NCBI GenBank assembly: GCA_025738555.1
Contig: JAOVFP010000011.1
Span: forward strand, 3,348,001-3,412,000
Direction of reading: 5' to 3'
Origin: Cyathus striatus
Lineage: Eukaryota; Basidiomycota; Agaricomycetes; Agaricales; Nidulariaceae
Length of the DNA stretch: 64,000 bases
The translations under genes and the position numbers were made by a program. Of the stretch, positions 25,166 to 36,314 are shown one piece after another (the stretch's first letter is position 1; each line of letters opens with the position of its first letter). Under the pieces are notes generated by a model. It made no database searches. It was given only the letters and a program-made list of their open reading frames with translations, and was not told the DNA's origin.

Positions 25166-26559
25166 TGCCCCAATTGTGAAATAAGGAATAGGAATCATCA
25201 GGGCCCCCAACTCCACTTCAACCTTCACCATAATAGTGACCTATACCTTCAGCCTACCCTTCACCTGCAAGCACTTGCCACAATCTTAGTTGTTGTGTTT
25301 GTAATTCACCTACTCTTCTAGAGTTACCCAATCATCCCATACCTTTACTTACATTTCCATCCTATTACCAAACCTCTTGAGTTAAGGAGAATATCTACAA
25401 ATAATATCCCCCAAACACTCAGGTGCAAAGCATGAACAAAGTCACTTCCTGCTGACCACCTTAGATAATTATTATCTTAAACTGACACCGGATGGTCTTC
25501 CGAGCCTGACTGTAGAATGCCGCGACAGAAATCTCTGAACCCAGTTTTCTGCTGGCTTAACACGACCTCCTGTGATATATTCAACAGTATTCTGAAGTGA
25601 CTGCTTACTGAGTGGCTGTCCCTGTGTGCTAAGCTCCTTGATCCAGCTAACAATGACCTGCTCTTGCACATGGCTGAGATGCTGCTGGGATTCATGAGCC
25701 ATCTGTGCACTTTGATTGAGGCCAGCCTTTCGCCATCATAGTGTCCAGTATGAGACATTGAACTTCATGGCAACCTCAGGCATGGTAAGTGGGTTGTCGC
25801 CAGGATTAGTAGACTGAGCAAGAAGGAAGTCGCAAGCATCATGAAGGTGTTTCTCGGTGTTGATATGTTGCTTCCGCTTTCCCTCCTTCCCCATACAGCA
25901 TGCGGCTGTCACACGCTGTCAAAATTCCCAGTTTGGATTTGCAACTTTGCACCATGTCGGAGTTTGAATGCCAATAGCCCTACAATCATTCTCTTTGTCA
26001 TGCTTGTACATATTTCATACTTCCTCCACAGATATGACCTAAACCTTTGCACAGAATCGTTTGTATTTGTATTTTAATGGTGTAGATAAACTGTGGGACT
26101 GTATGAGCACTTTTTCATTGTGTTATAAGCAGTAAAGTGCAAAAAATCTGTTATTTTAGACATATTTGGCACAGATCAGTAGTCTAAGCTTGGAATTATA
26201 TAAAATAAAATACAGATTCATAAATATCATACATGAATACATATATCTACCAAATTGCAACGTTATCGGACCAGCCGATGTGTTAAAAAGTCGTGATTTG
26301 CAACACCCCATGACTTTGCATCACTCATCAAATGATAGTACAGTCATCCACTGCTGATTGTTACAATACATTGGAAATTTACATACCACATCATCATATG
26401 TCATTCTTATGCAAACAAAACAATTCTAAACTGTACTTATATATGTTATTTATGTATTACAAGTGTTTTTACAAAGAGAAGTTGAGATGTTTGTTTGTTA
26501 CGTGAAATTTCTGAGACCCTGTCCTATTTTTGACATTATGGGAAGATGTTACATGGCAG

Positions 26560-26861
26560 TGCTCCGGCTAGATCAAGTATGAGATTCTCTTGATTCTGAT
26601 CCATTACTATCTCCATCACCAACATCAATCCATTCCTTATCATTCACTAAGTGTCATAGGACACAATTTAATTGATGTTCCAGTTTCTACAAGATAAATA
26701 TGCTGAAAGTCACTGCAGATTTTGTGAAGACTGCGACACAGCACCCCTTTTGGCTTCTTTGACTCCAATTGGTAAGTGATCAAAGCACGTGACATGAGAT
26801 CTTCCTTCTCGCAGTGAAAGATAATCATTTTCTCTTCTTCAGATTTGGCACATCTAGTCAT
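26560..26861 (-). CDS. Small hypothetical ORF inside the pogo-like element
   Basis: A 73-codon frame (26861-26640) begins MTRCAKSEEEKMIIFHCEKE. Directly after it, in another frame, an acidic Ser/Glu/Asp-rich tail (NDKEWIDVGDGDSNGSES) ends in TGA near 26570. This could be one decayed gene with a frameshift, or two exons. I do not recognise it. Its place inside the TIRs, on the transposase strand, suggests an accessory gene of the element. Confidence 0.3.
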
Positions 26862-27332
26862 GGTAAGTCAATAGTTGCAGTGTAGGTGTGCAGAGGAGGT
26901 GGAAAGTAAGACATAAGGCCAAAAATGCGACCTGTACACCATTTATAAAAGTCTGATCCATTGTAATGCTCTTTTAATGTGCTTCAGGTGTGTCATGCTT
27001 GAGGCATTTTAGCAGGATCAGCTTCATGAAATGCAAAGCTGCCTATAATGAACTTAGATACATATGTTATGAGTAAAATGACCCCATAATGTGCTTACAA
27101 TGTGGACTTTGCATGTCTACATAGCCTCAACAAAATTTCACTCACCTTTGTGATCTTGAAATTTGTGAAATTGTTTCATGTACCATGCACTAACAAAATA
27201 ATATTTCTCTCAAATTACTATATACATATAAAGAACAGTACTATCAGATGAAGTTGCAAAAAGAATTATGTGTGTAGCTAGCATGGTTGAGGCAGGAGGT
27301 TGATTGGATGCCCTATTTGTAACACGTTGTGA

Positions 27333-27632
27333 TTATGTAACAACTAGGGGTGGATGACTGTATAAGCTACAATAAGCTAAGACTTCTTGGGCTGCTGACA
27401 AAGCAAACTCGGCTGCATGTGCTTCACCTGGACTGATCTGCCGAGATCCTGTCCTACTAATAAGACAATATTTCAATGATAGGGAACTTTCTGCACATAA
27501 AACTGCGAGAATATGTTGTTTAGAACCTATTAAGTACTTTCCTGACTTCTTTGAAGCCCGATATTTGCTCAATATTGCAAACAACTGACTGCATCTGACA
27601 CCACTAAATTTGGCATATAAATAAAGATGCAC
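27333..27632 (-). CDS. Hypothetical ORF inside the pogo-like element
   Basis: A 99-codon frame with a mixed, non-repetitive composition (GSKQHILAVLCAESSL, SRQISPGEAHAAEFALSA). No family is recognised and no intron or partner frame is clear. It lies upstream of the transposase on the same strand. It may be an exon of a second transposon gene or chance. Confidence 0.2.
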   Translation of the reverse strand: MHLYLYAKFSGVRCSQLFAILSKYRASKKSGKYLIGSKQHILAVLCAESSLSLKYCLISRTGSRQISPGEAHAAEFALSAAQEVLAYCSLYSHPPLVVT

Positions 27633-28177
27633 CTTTTATGGACTAAATAAAACCATATAAAATAAGCAAAGTACATATTCCTAAAGATAAAATCATTTAT
27701 TGTAACCTCCCAAAAAATCTAAGTAAAAGGATTTCTCTATGGCCTTTGAGCTTCATGCAAATACGGGCCTGTGCAGGTGGGTAGATGCCATATATGTGTC
27801 AGTTGCATTCCAAATCTACAAATACTGGGACCACGTCAGCGATTTCTATCACCCAGGATATCAGTACAACCAATTTATATACCTAACTGTATTTTTATTT
27901 CAGCCTCTCGTGGTGTTAGAGTGGAGGAGTAGCAGGATGATTCTTGAGACAGCGTGTGAACCATTAGCAAATTGAGGCCGCATCGACATTTTTACCACTT
28001 CTTACTACCATATCTTTACACACTGAGCCTAGTTAAAGTTAAAACTTCGTATATATGTAGCTACAGTATATTTCTATACATATCACAAATAAACTGAGCT
28101 CAATTTGGTGCTCTGGTCGCTCAAATCACTCAATGGCCACTTACTATAGGTGGCCACTTTCAGGGTCGGCTACAGTA

Positions 28178-30240
28178 GCCACAGTAGGAATCGATCAACG
28201 ATTTGAATCTTGCGCTTAACACTGAGCGCCGAGCGCTGAGCAAAAAGCTTGCGGTTCTGGAACACCGTACCACGGAGTTCAGTCTCCGATCTAACTCGGC
28301 TAAGACCAAGGTCCAAGATGTCCAAGTATCGCCTACCTTCATATTTGTATCGGGGGTTGTCAAACCTAGGACGATACGAAATGATGTTCACACGATACAA
28401 CTATTTTCTTGGCATCACGATTCTTCTCCGGAACAGCATCAGATACCAGAATCATATACTTAGTTCAAGACGCTTGCTCACTCTCTCACCCTCACCACAA
28501 ATTCCCGAGAACCCTAATTACCTCCTCCTTCTACAGCCTGTCGTCCTCGAAGCTCGACGCGTACATGACAACTTGTGTCGGAGCGAGGGAATGGTAGGAG
28601 GGGTACTCACAGGCTCGGTCTGGGTGCGGGAAGTTATGGGCCGAGGATTGAGATCTAGTTCGGAGGGCTAGTAAGTACTTATTAATTATTCCTTCCTTTC
28701 CATTTTTACACTCTGTTGGTGCCCGCAAAGCTGATATTACTTCGCAGTGACAAACTATATGTAACACCAACATCTCCCTGACTGCACTCGACCCCCTCGC
28801 GGGTTCTCTATGTAACGACATACTCGCGCAGTCCTTGCAACACCTAACCTCCACTCTACTTTGACCCTCGGCCCGTCGCATCTCAACGACTGCGCAAGCG
28901 CGTGAAAGACGTGGAGAGGCTTGATGACGAGTGTTTCGAGCCTTTCAAAAGCACCAAGCGGGAAGAGTTCTAATCTGACTCGCTGGCGAGGGTCGGGGTG
29001 AAGGAAAAGGTGGTGACATTAGAGCTTTCTTATGGGCACCAGGGCCACCACGTTACTTCAGGTCGATTTTCCCTTGATTTTGCTGTTGTGATGTACTGAT
29101 GGAGCGGGATTGGTATAGACGCAGCAACGCGCATTTACTTCCTCCGATATCAATCAGAATAGCAAAAAGGTCATGCAAATGAAGCACCGTCGCCTGTATT
29201 CCTACCAAATCTGAGACATCCTTCGCCTATCGCTCCGATCCGCCTCTCCTTGCCGTTGTCCGCCTCTGATATCAAGTCAACGCACACTCCCGCCCTCCAA
29301 TGCATCTGTAGCTCACCGTTGATGGTTGCGCGCCTGATATCCCTGAAGCTACGACACAGTGTACGCTGGTGAAAGGGATGTTCTCGCCGTTCTCAGGCAA
29401 GTGGAATAGGGTGGCGTACCTTATGTTCAGAGCGCGTCGCCTCGTCAACGCGGGTTTATCCTCTCAAGTCGTCACTAATACATGCCGGTGCATCTCCATT
29501 AATCTAACGGATTCAGTGGCGGGTCGGCTTTGGAGTGCCCAGTGAATGCTACGAATCTCGCTGGGTTCTGGGAGACTTCATGAGGTAGGGATGGAGGGTT
29601 TCTGGCCACATAACACGATTATGGGAGTTGTTTCATCGGGCACTCTGTATTCGGGCGTGCGGCACTGACTACACAATTCTGCACTAGATACATCATCCTC
29701 ACTTGTCCACGACATCTCTTGTTCCGTACCCGCTCGGTATATCGTTCCCCACTAGTCATCCCCTCACCAAATCCAGCACCTTCACATGGCTTTCAATTGG
29801 CCTTTTCTGTAGCATCGTCGCTTTGAGCCGCCAGCATTGTCTAACGCCATCATCATTCAAGGCCCGACTCTTGCGCTAGCGTATGAGCGCTGGATTCAAT
29901 ATGTTAGCAACAACACTTGGAGTATGCCGAGTTTCGTGGAACGGAGTTATTTCGCCTCCATGTTAACGGCTCGCCTGACATCTGCAATGCTGATGCCCAC
30001 TCACCTCTCGACCATCATCTGGCTACTCACTAAACCTTTGCGTGGTGCCCATTCCCCTCGTCAAAGCCCGGAACAACGTTTTATACCTACAAACGAGCGC
30101 TCGTTCGAGGGCGTGGAAGTTAGGAAGGGAAACTGCGGGCTGTTTAAACGAGGAAAGAGCTGGTGCTACGTCTCAGGCCAGTCTCAGGCTCCAGCAATAG
30201 CAACCAAGATTTCGCTCGATTGTCCGTCATAATGTTAACT
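28178..30240. other. CpG-rich interval with a family fragment, otherwise no gene seen
   Basis: This continues the sequence interrupted by the pogo-like element. 28219-28262 (AAAAAGCTTGCGGTTCTGGA) matches the reverse strand near 18290-18305. 28785-29010 is a plus-strand fragment of the unnamed family with KRVKDVERLDDECFE. The 29837-30232 frame (131 codons) has no recognisable motif. Confidence 0.45.
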
Positions 30241-30303
30241 CCCCAGTGCTGAAACCTCAAAATAGCACAGAGAGTGAACAGGGGGGCTGATGTCGAGTGA
30301 GTG

Positions 30304-30331
30304 CTATCACTCTATCACTCTATCACTCTAT
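30304..30331. repeat. Microsatellite (CTATCACT)n
   Basis: About three and a half copies of the 8-mer CTATCACT, followed by a TTTC-rich tract. Confidence 0.85.
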
Positions 30332-31009
30332 CTTTCTTTCTTTTCGACTCAGTGATTTGGCTTGCATTTCTACTACTTAGACTGTCGAGGCCTACAGCGC
30401 GACCTGTAACAAACAGCAGGCATAGGCAGGGTGTTAATTCGTATTTGAACACCGCAGTGAATTATGCTCCCTAGTCTTCTTTGTGATGGATGGCGGTGGG
30501 GTGGAGTCTTCTTTTCAATTGAGAGTGGCTACATGTAGTTTTCTTCTCGGTGGTGGTGGGATAATGTGGTCACGAGCACTCTACATGATCTCTGCTTTCA
30601 GCTGGGTCAACGGGTATTCGTGAAGATCTGGGAATCCTCGTGCTTCGAATAGTGCTGTGCCTTCTCCGAAGAGAGTAAATCACGGCCATCCCCTTTCTTC
30701 CCGGCTCAAGCCATTATTTTGCGACCAGGCTTATGCAGCTTTCATTCATGCTTCTCTCGTTCTCCCCTACTCATTCTCTGGCGGCGTGGTTATCTCGGGA
30801 GCTCCCCGATGAGTTGCTGCACTCGGCCGGTGGTGCGAGACAGTTGGCCGTTTGTCTATTACATTTCCGTGCACAATCCTTGTCGTTGTCGTGCAGGTCA
30901 GGCAATATTCCTTGCTGCTTTCTCTTCTCATTTTGAAGGAAATGGTCGTGGTCGGCTTGTTACGCTGAGATGGCTTTTCGCAGTCTGCATTCTTCACTTC
31001 CTTATGTCC

Positions 31010-32100
31010 TATCAAGGAGAGTCAGCCGGAATAGGTTTTGCTGTCGACCCCATGCGTTCCGCGCAAGCTTTATCGGGCACTGGAATGACACTGGTTCTTG
31101 TCACTGATACCAGGAATATATACCCCGTTGTTGTTCCATGTTCTAGATGAGGGCTCTTCCTCACAATTGCATCCGTCAGCTGCCGCTCGTATCGTTCTAT
31201 ACTATGTGCTCTTTATCTCGCCCTTTCGCTACTTCTTCCTCCCTTGTCACCCACTCTCTATAACCTTGCTAACCCCTCCCCTTCGTAGACCTGAACTAAA
31301 CAGCCGCCTGGCACACTCTCAAGCACTTTCGCTACGCAATGCAAGACCGCAAAACTGCCCTTCACCCTCCCCCTGTCAAATACCAAACCCCGCCTCCCAC
31401 TAGGAAAAGGTCTTCGGAGCTCACGCACTAGGAAAAACTGCCGCTCGCTCCTCTTTTTCGTTGGAACTTGCGAGCGCGCAACGACGCAGCTAGGACGGAG
31501 GGTGAAGATTCTCGAAACGCATACGCAGGACTTCCAGGATGCAAGCAGGAGGGAGTGGGGTATTGGAGGGGGGGACTGGAGCTTGCGAGGAGAATCGAGA
31601 AGAGGCTAGGATGGCTATGAAGTATGTCGTTTAGTTTCTTTCATGGGGTGCTATGCTTACGGTTGACTACGTTATTAGTGGGCGCTAACCTCCTGCGATT
31701 ACCTTATTCTTCGTGGCGTAGGCTAGTGCTCTTCTTAACGAACAAACACTCTTAGTCCTTGAACGTCTCGCCTCGTTGCTGTATTTCAACACAGGTCATG
31801 TCCCAGCCCAGTAGCTGGACTTCTAACTGTACTCTGAGACACTCGAGCGGGTTGGCGAGAGAGAGGGGCGTCGTTGTTGAGAATTGGGCTACTACATAGC
31901 TCACGATACGCTTCTCTATCCCTCTACGTGTCACCGATACTCGTGGCGTGGTACAGATGGAACTACATAAAGCCATCCCGACCGACACCCCATGCTCCCT
32001 TACACTCCTCCCCAGCTCCCTCGAAGCCATTCGGACAAGCGCTCTTATCCGCCTCACCTCGAAAAGCTCGACACATCAATAACTAATTTCGGGAACACTT
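31010..32100 (+). pseudogene. Unnamed intron-containing gene family, copy at 31.5 kb
   Basis: The 5' part is similar to 35150-35630 (GCACTGGAATGACACTGGTT block, then a CCTTTCGCTAC tract). A 57-nt intron follows at 31622-31678 (GTATGTCG...TTATTAG), and the terminal exon begins RYRWNY (about 31945) and ends in TAA near 32085. The middle, with the VKD-ERLD motif seen in other copies, is not obvious. Frames are broken. It is CpG-rich like its surroundings. Function unknown. Confidence 0.5.
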
Positions 32101-34760
32101 TAACAGATACAGGCGCGAACAGGGAGGGCTAATACTGCGCTGAAAGGAGCAAGACGAAGGATTCGTGATGAAGCGACGTTCAGACTTGTCCTCGAAGTGG
32201 TCCTCTACGACCCACAACGGCGTCAGCAGTATGACAAGGACGATAGCGAAGAATTGATGGCATATGCGGAACAAGCCATGCCGATCTCGCAGAGCTGTTT
32301 TCTCAGTTCCCTAGTGGTGACCATGGACGGTTTGGTTTCTTCTCTGGCGGAGGTAGTGATGGTTATATATGTAGGAGAGGTGGATACCCCATTCCATGTG
32401 TACATATATGTTCGATCTTCATACCAATTTTCCATCCATGTTGTGTTTGCCTACACTCTGTGGTGCATTTGTATGAAGTACATATTGAGTACGTAACATC
32501 AACGATTTGGTACATGTTTCGTGTAATACAAGAGAAATGACAATGTACCAGAACAATGTTGAAGTACATCGAGGCACCGGACTCTATTGTAATATAGGAA
32601 AATGCAGGAGGTTGGATTACAATCAATGCGCTACCTAGTAAAGTCGAAAGATACGCGCGAGATCGACGACAACCCCGAAGGTAAGGCATAAACTGAGAAC
32701 GATCGTGTAGTATTCTCACAACACGAGAAGTAGAGAAAGGAGGAAGCGAAACAACATCAAGCCACACAACTCACGAGCGACTATTAGTGGAGGGGAAATG
32801 CCCCCCTCATACTACAGCAGAATGATCGCGGACTCTACTGGATTACCAGGCAGAGAAAAAGCACAGCGACGAGGAGGCTCTCGGAAGTGGGGGTAAAGAA
32901 CGCGGTGGAGTCCCCCAGCACGATTCGCTTCTTCCAAAAGACGTTGTAATGCGGTATGGGATCGCAAAGACACAACCCCTCCTTCCACATGGCCCATAAC
33001 AGCAACTTCTTGCAAGCTGAAAAGGCTTCCTGCAGTGTGCGCATATACAGCGTAGAGAAGGTAACGGGACAAAAGGCTGACTGCACCATCCACGTGTTAC
33101 ACTAGCATAACCCATCGCATTCATCAACGGGAACGCAGGACGATAGCCTCTGCAAGCTCGCTCACGACGATGACTTAGAGGTCGACGAGGATCTAGTACA
33201 CACGTTTCCCTTGAAGACGAAGAGTATCGGGATGCATGCATGGCCCGTACCTCAGAGAAATGTAAATCATGAAGATGGCAGGGCTTCCTAAACGTGAAGC
33301 AGAATCGAAAGAAGAATGAAGAGCCTTAGCACCACGAGCCGGGAATAAGCACGCCGGGGTGCCTACAAGATCATAACTACTCGCCGACAACGATAGAATG
33401 GGTTAGAAATAGTTGGCGAGGTAAGACCCTACAGGCTATAGGGGTAAGGCCATGGAAAGAACAACATAATCGAAACACAGACGAAGACCCATCACAACTG
33501 GCTGCCAATCCAACACAATGACCACCCGCCGGAAACAAAGGACAGGGAAAAAGAGATACAGAAGATGCCAGGTGCATGTACTAGGGCGGTTGACAAGGCG
33601 TGCACAGCTCGTGAAGAGAATGGTCAGCTACGATCTGCTCTCCAATGCCCGGGCACCACCCCTGGCGTCCGTAAAAAGCAGCCATCTAGATACCATCTTC
33701 GAAGGACACCATTGCTCGATGAAGCCCGCGGGGGTATGAGGAAGAAATAGTGCATCAACATGATCAACCAGCCTCAAAAGTGAGGAAGAAAGATGTAGAG
33801 CTCATGCACATGGAGCATATACCTTGTCGTACAGAAGAGCCGAAAGGTCCTCGTATATGACAAGTGTTTTCGAATGCAGTACGCAAAGCTAGCATACACG
33901 AGCGAGAACAGAACTCGACCCAGCGTAATCCCCACCAAACATGCATCGGTAGGGCATTCAAAATACCATACCACACCCGCAACGAGGCGGTAGGAAAAGA
34001 AGAAAGTTGAGCAGGCGTAATAAGCCATCTACAGCACAGAATGGCACACCCCGTCCAAACTCGAAAGGAAGAATCAACCCACCGATAACCTCAGAATACA
34101 CCCAGTAACCTCCCCAGCCTCCCTGTGTGGAGAGCGACACCCACCCCGCTCCTTAGCGCGACCAGCCTGCATCACGTTAGTTTGCGGAGTCTGCAGCTGC
34201 TCGTGCGTTGGCAGAGCAGGGGTCGAACCAGGCGACGTAGTGCCATTCTTCGCCAATTTTTCGAAGGGAAGGGTATTGAACATCTATCGTGAAAGGGGAG
34301 TGCGTATCAGTAAGTCAATCAAAAGAGTAGAAACACATATGTCACCCACCCAGCGTCTTGTAAGTTGACCTGGCCCATTCATTCTCCGTGCCATTGGAAG
34401 ACGGGGCACTGCACTGGGGGCAGGGTGGTATACAGCTGGGCTTCTTCTGGTGTGTGTTCTAAATCGCTGGTGTGGTATCTTTGTAAGTGTTATCATCATG
34501 ATCGAGTCTCGAGCATGATTGAGGTCGGTTGCAACTTGCAAGAGGAGCGCGAATCCGAACGAAGCGTGTTTGGCGTCGCATCGATTACATAACATACCCA
34601 CCACATGATCGCGTCGACCCTTTTCAGATCGTCTTACTCAATCCCAAACCACCATGAACGACCTTATGTGAGTGAGGGACGTCGTCGGCCTTTCTCTCTA
34701 TTGCTAACTTCTTCTACGTATTAATGATACCGATTGGTCTGCAATACACGGCTCTCTTGT
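32101..34760. other. CpG-rich interval homologous to CpG-depleted 38.0-38.7 kb; no gene recognised
   Basis: 32400-33000 aligns in the same orientation with 38050-38600, with many CG positions here replaced by TG or CA there (AACGCGGTGGAGTCCCCCAG at 32899-32918 against AACACAGTGGAGTCCCCCAG at 38477-38496). 33800-33930, read on the minus strand, is similar to 14418-14530. Overlapping frames of up to 134 codons exist, but none has a recognisable domain. Confidence 0.5.
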
Positions 34761-34769
34761 GCTAGAGGA

Positions 34770-36305
34770 ACACCGAATATCACCAAACATCGAACTAGAG
34801 CGATGTCCCAGACGCATCCCGACCCCGCGCGAAGACGTAGAGAGAGAGACGTCAGGACAGTTGGTGGTGTGGCTTCAAACCCATCAAGCGGGAGGAGTCG
34901 TCATCCGACGCGCGGGCGGGGGTTAGGGTACGAGGGGAGGAATGGTAATGAGGTTAGATCCGAGTAACAAGGTTACTGCATTGAGTAAGTTAGTTTATAT
35001 TGCCTTCCCTTCTGTGCCGTGGCTTCATCGAGCTCTCAAGACGTTGCTGGCTGTACCCGCGTGCGCTCTCGGCCTCTGGGCTTGTTGCTATTGTGCTGCA
35101 AAGCTTGTTATGACTGGCGTAGCCTCTATCGGAGGCTAGCTCGTCGTCAACCGCATGTGTCTCACGCAGGCTTTGTCGAGCACTGGAACGACACTGGTCC
35201 TGGTCTTGTTACTGAGACCAGGAACGTATACGCCGATGTTGCTCCAGGTTCTCGATAAGGGCTCTTATTCACAATCGGATTTATTAGCTGTTCGTCGTGT
35301 AAATCTTCTTTCTGTCTTCTTTATTTACCTCCCTTTCGCTACCTCTTTTTCTCCTTTCACCCACTCTTTATAACCATGCTAATCCCCCTCTGCAGACCTC
35401 AACCGAATCGCCGACCGACTCTCCCTCGAGTGCTTCCAAGCGGCACTCCAGGACTGCACATCGCCCTCCCGCACTCCCCCTTGAAGACAAACCCCCTCCT
35501 CCGACTAGCAAAACGGCTTCACGCACTCGGCGAAACTACCTTCCCGTACTCTGCTTTGCGTAACTTATCCTCATTGGAACCCGCGAACGCGCAGACGCCG
35601 CCGGACGCGAGGGGGAGGATGGGGTGGGGTATAGAACCCTTGAGCTCGGATAAGTGTTTGCAGCTGAATGAGACTGGGAGAGTGAAGAATTTAGAGGACG
35701 GAGCAAGTTGGAGTATGCAAAGTGGAATGGGAGTGGGCTGGGTGGGTGTCAAGTATGTCGTTTTGTTACGCTCGTGGTACTTTACTTATGGTTGACTATG
35801 TTTCTAGTGATGTTTTCCGTCTGGCACCGAAATACACTGATACCTTACTCTCTGCGGCTTCGACTCTTAACGAATTTCATCCATGTATGCAACTTCTTGA
35901 ATCTCGTCCCGCCGCTGTATTTTGACCATGGACACGTCCTCAAAGCAGCTGTACATGTGCGTGAAAGACATCGAGAGACTGGAGGAAGGTAATAGCGTCA
36001 CTTCAAGGCCGCTGAGTGGGAGGAGGCGGTGCGGTTGTACTGAGCACGTCGGAGGGGGGGGGGGGGATAGAGGGTAAGGGAGTGTTGTCGAGAACCAGGA
36101 CAACTACAATGCCTGAGGTACGCTTTCCCATTCCACCTTGCAGAACGATACTCACAAGCGGTACAGATGGAACAATATGAAGCCGTCCTGACAGCCCATT
36201 CTCCCTTAAACTCTTTCTCACTTCCTTCGAAGCCCTTGCGCACGAGCCCTTATTCATTTCCACCCCGAAATGCTCTACGCATCAATAACAGATTTCGATA
36301 ACGTC
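34770..36305 (+). pseudogene. Unnamed intron-containing gene family, best copy at 35.5 kb
   Basis: This is the most complete copy. Order: a 5' region with a GCACTGGAACGACACTGGTC block (35160-35260); an exon coding DLNRIADRLSLECFQAALQDC, then (other frame) KTNPLLRLAKRLHALGETTF and SALRNLSSLEPANAQ; a 55-nt intron (35753-35807, GTATGTCG...TTTCTAG); DVFRLAPKYTDTLLSAA; MCVKDIERLEEGNSV near 35960; a second intron after about 36115 (GTACGC); and a last exon with VQMEQYEAVLTAHS. An extra fragment with RERDVRTVGG precedes it at 34780-34940. At least two frame breaks are present. I do not recognise the family and infer no function. Confidence 0.55.
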
Positions 36306-36314
36306 ATTAAGAAC

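Larger units (their letters stand above)
22697..25487. mobile_element. LTR-like insertion (TGTCA...TGACA) with CCGG target duplication
   Basis: The insertion interrupts the pogo transposase codons for GRPSG|LDPK. CCGG is duplicated at 22693-22696 and 25488-25491; removing the insert and one CCGG restores the reading frame exactly. The insert begins TGTCAC and ends CTGACA, the TG...CA ends of an LTR, and contains a TATA-like CATATAAGC near 23310. Without the nested element it is about 1.37 kb and has no gene, so a solo LTR is the simplest reading. A short non-autonomous element with 5-bp inverted ends is the alternative. Confidence 0.65.
20494..25894 (-). pseudogene. Pogo-like transposase, split by an insertion and inactivated
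   Basis: Start ATG at 25894. The N-terminal DNA-binding part (25894-25488) has a helix-turn-helix followed by a CENP-B/Tc5-like segment (VSWIKELSTQGQPLSKQS, NWVQRFLSRH). The coding sequence is cut within GRPSG|LDPK by the 22697-25487 insertion. The catalytic core shows the first Asp in NMDEKG (22575-22577), but the second Asp is replaced by Asn (FNGHRSH, 22180-22182); the third is in LQPLDVGVFGPL (22072-22074). Then come an acidic linker, a Lys-rich stretch and a SAP-like C-terminal module (20866-21075, KDDLKEI...LKDNPRFAGLY). In-frame TGA codons sit at 25736, 22677, 22353, 22030, 21127 and 20866, mostly where Arg is expected. A frame change lies near 22320. The product would bind TIRs and cut at TA, but this copy cannot be active. 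Confidence 0.85.
19765..28175. mobile_element. Pogo/Tc1-mariner-type DNA transposon with TA target duplication
   Basis: The left end CTGTAGCCGACC(A)TGAAAG and right end (read inward) CTGTAGCCGACC(C)TGAAAG match over 25 bp with one mismatch. Each end is bordered by TA (19763-19764 and 28176-28177), the target duplication of this superfamily. Inside, on the minus strand, is a pogo-like transposase gene (20494-25894). Removing the later insertion and its 4-bp duplication leaves about 5.6 kb. Two small minus-strand frames near 26.7 and 27.5 kb may be accessory genes. The CpG-rich flanks on both sides are the pre-insertion locus. Confidence 0.85.
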
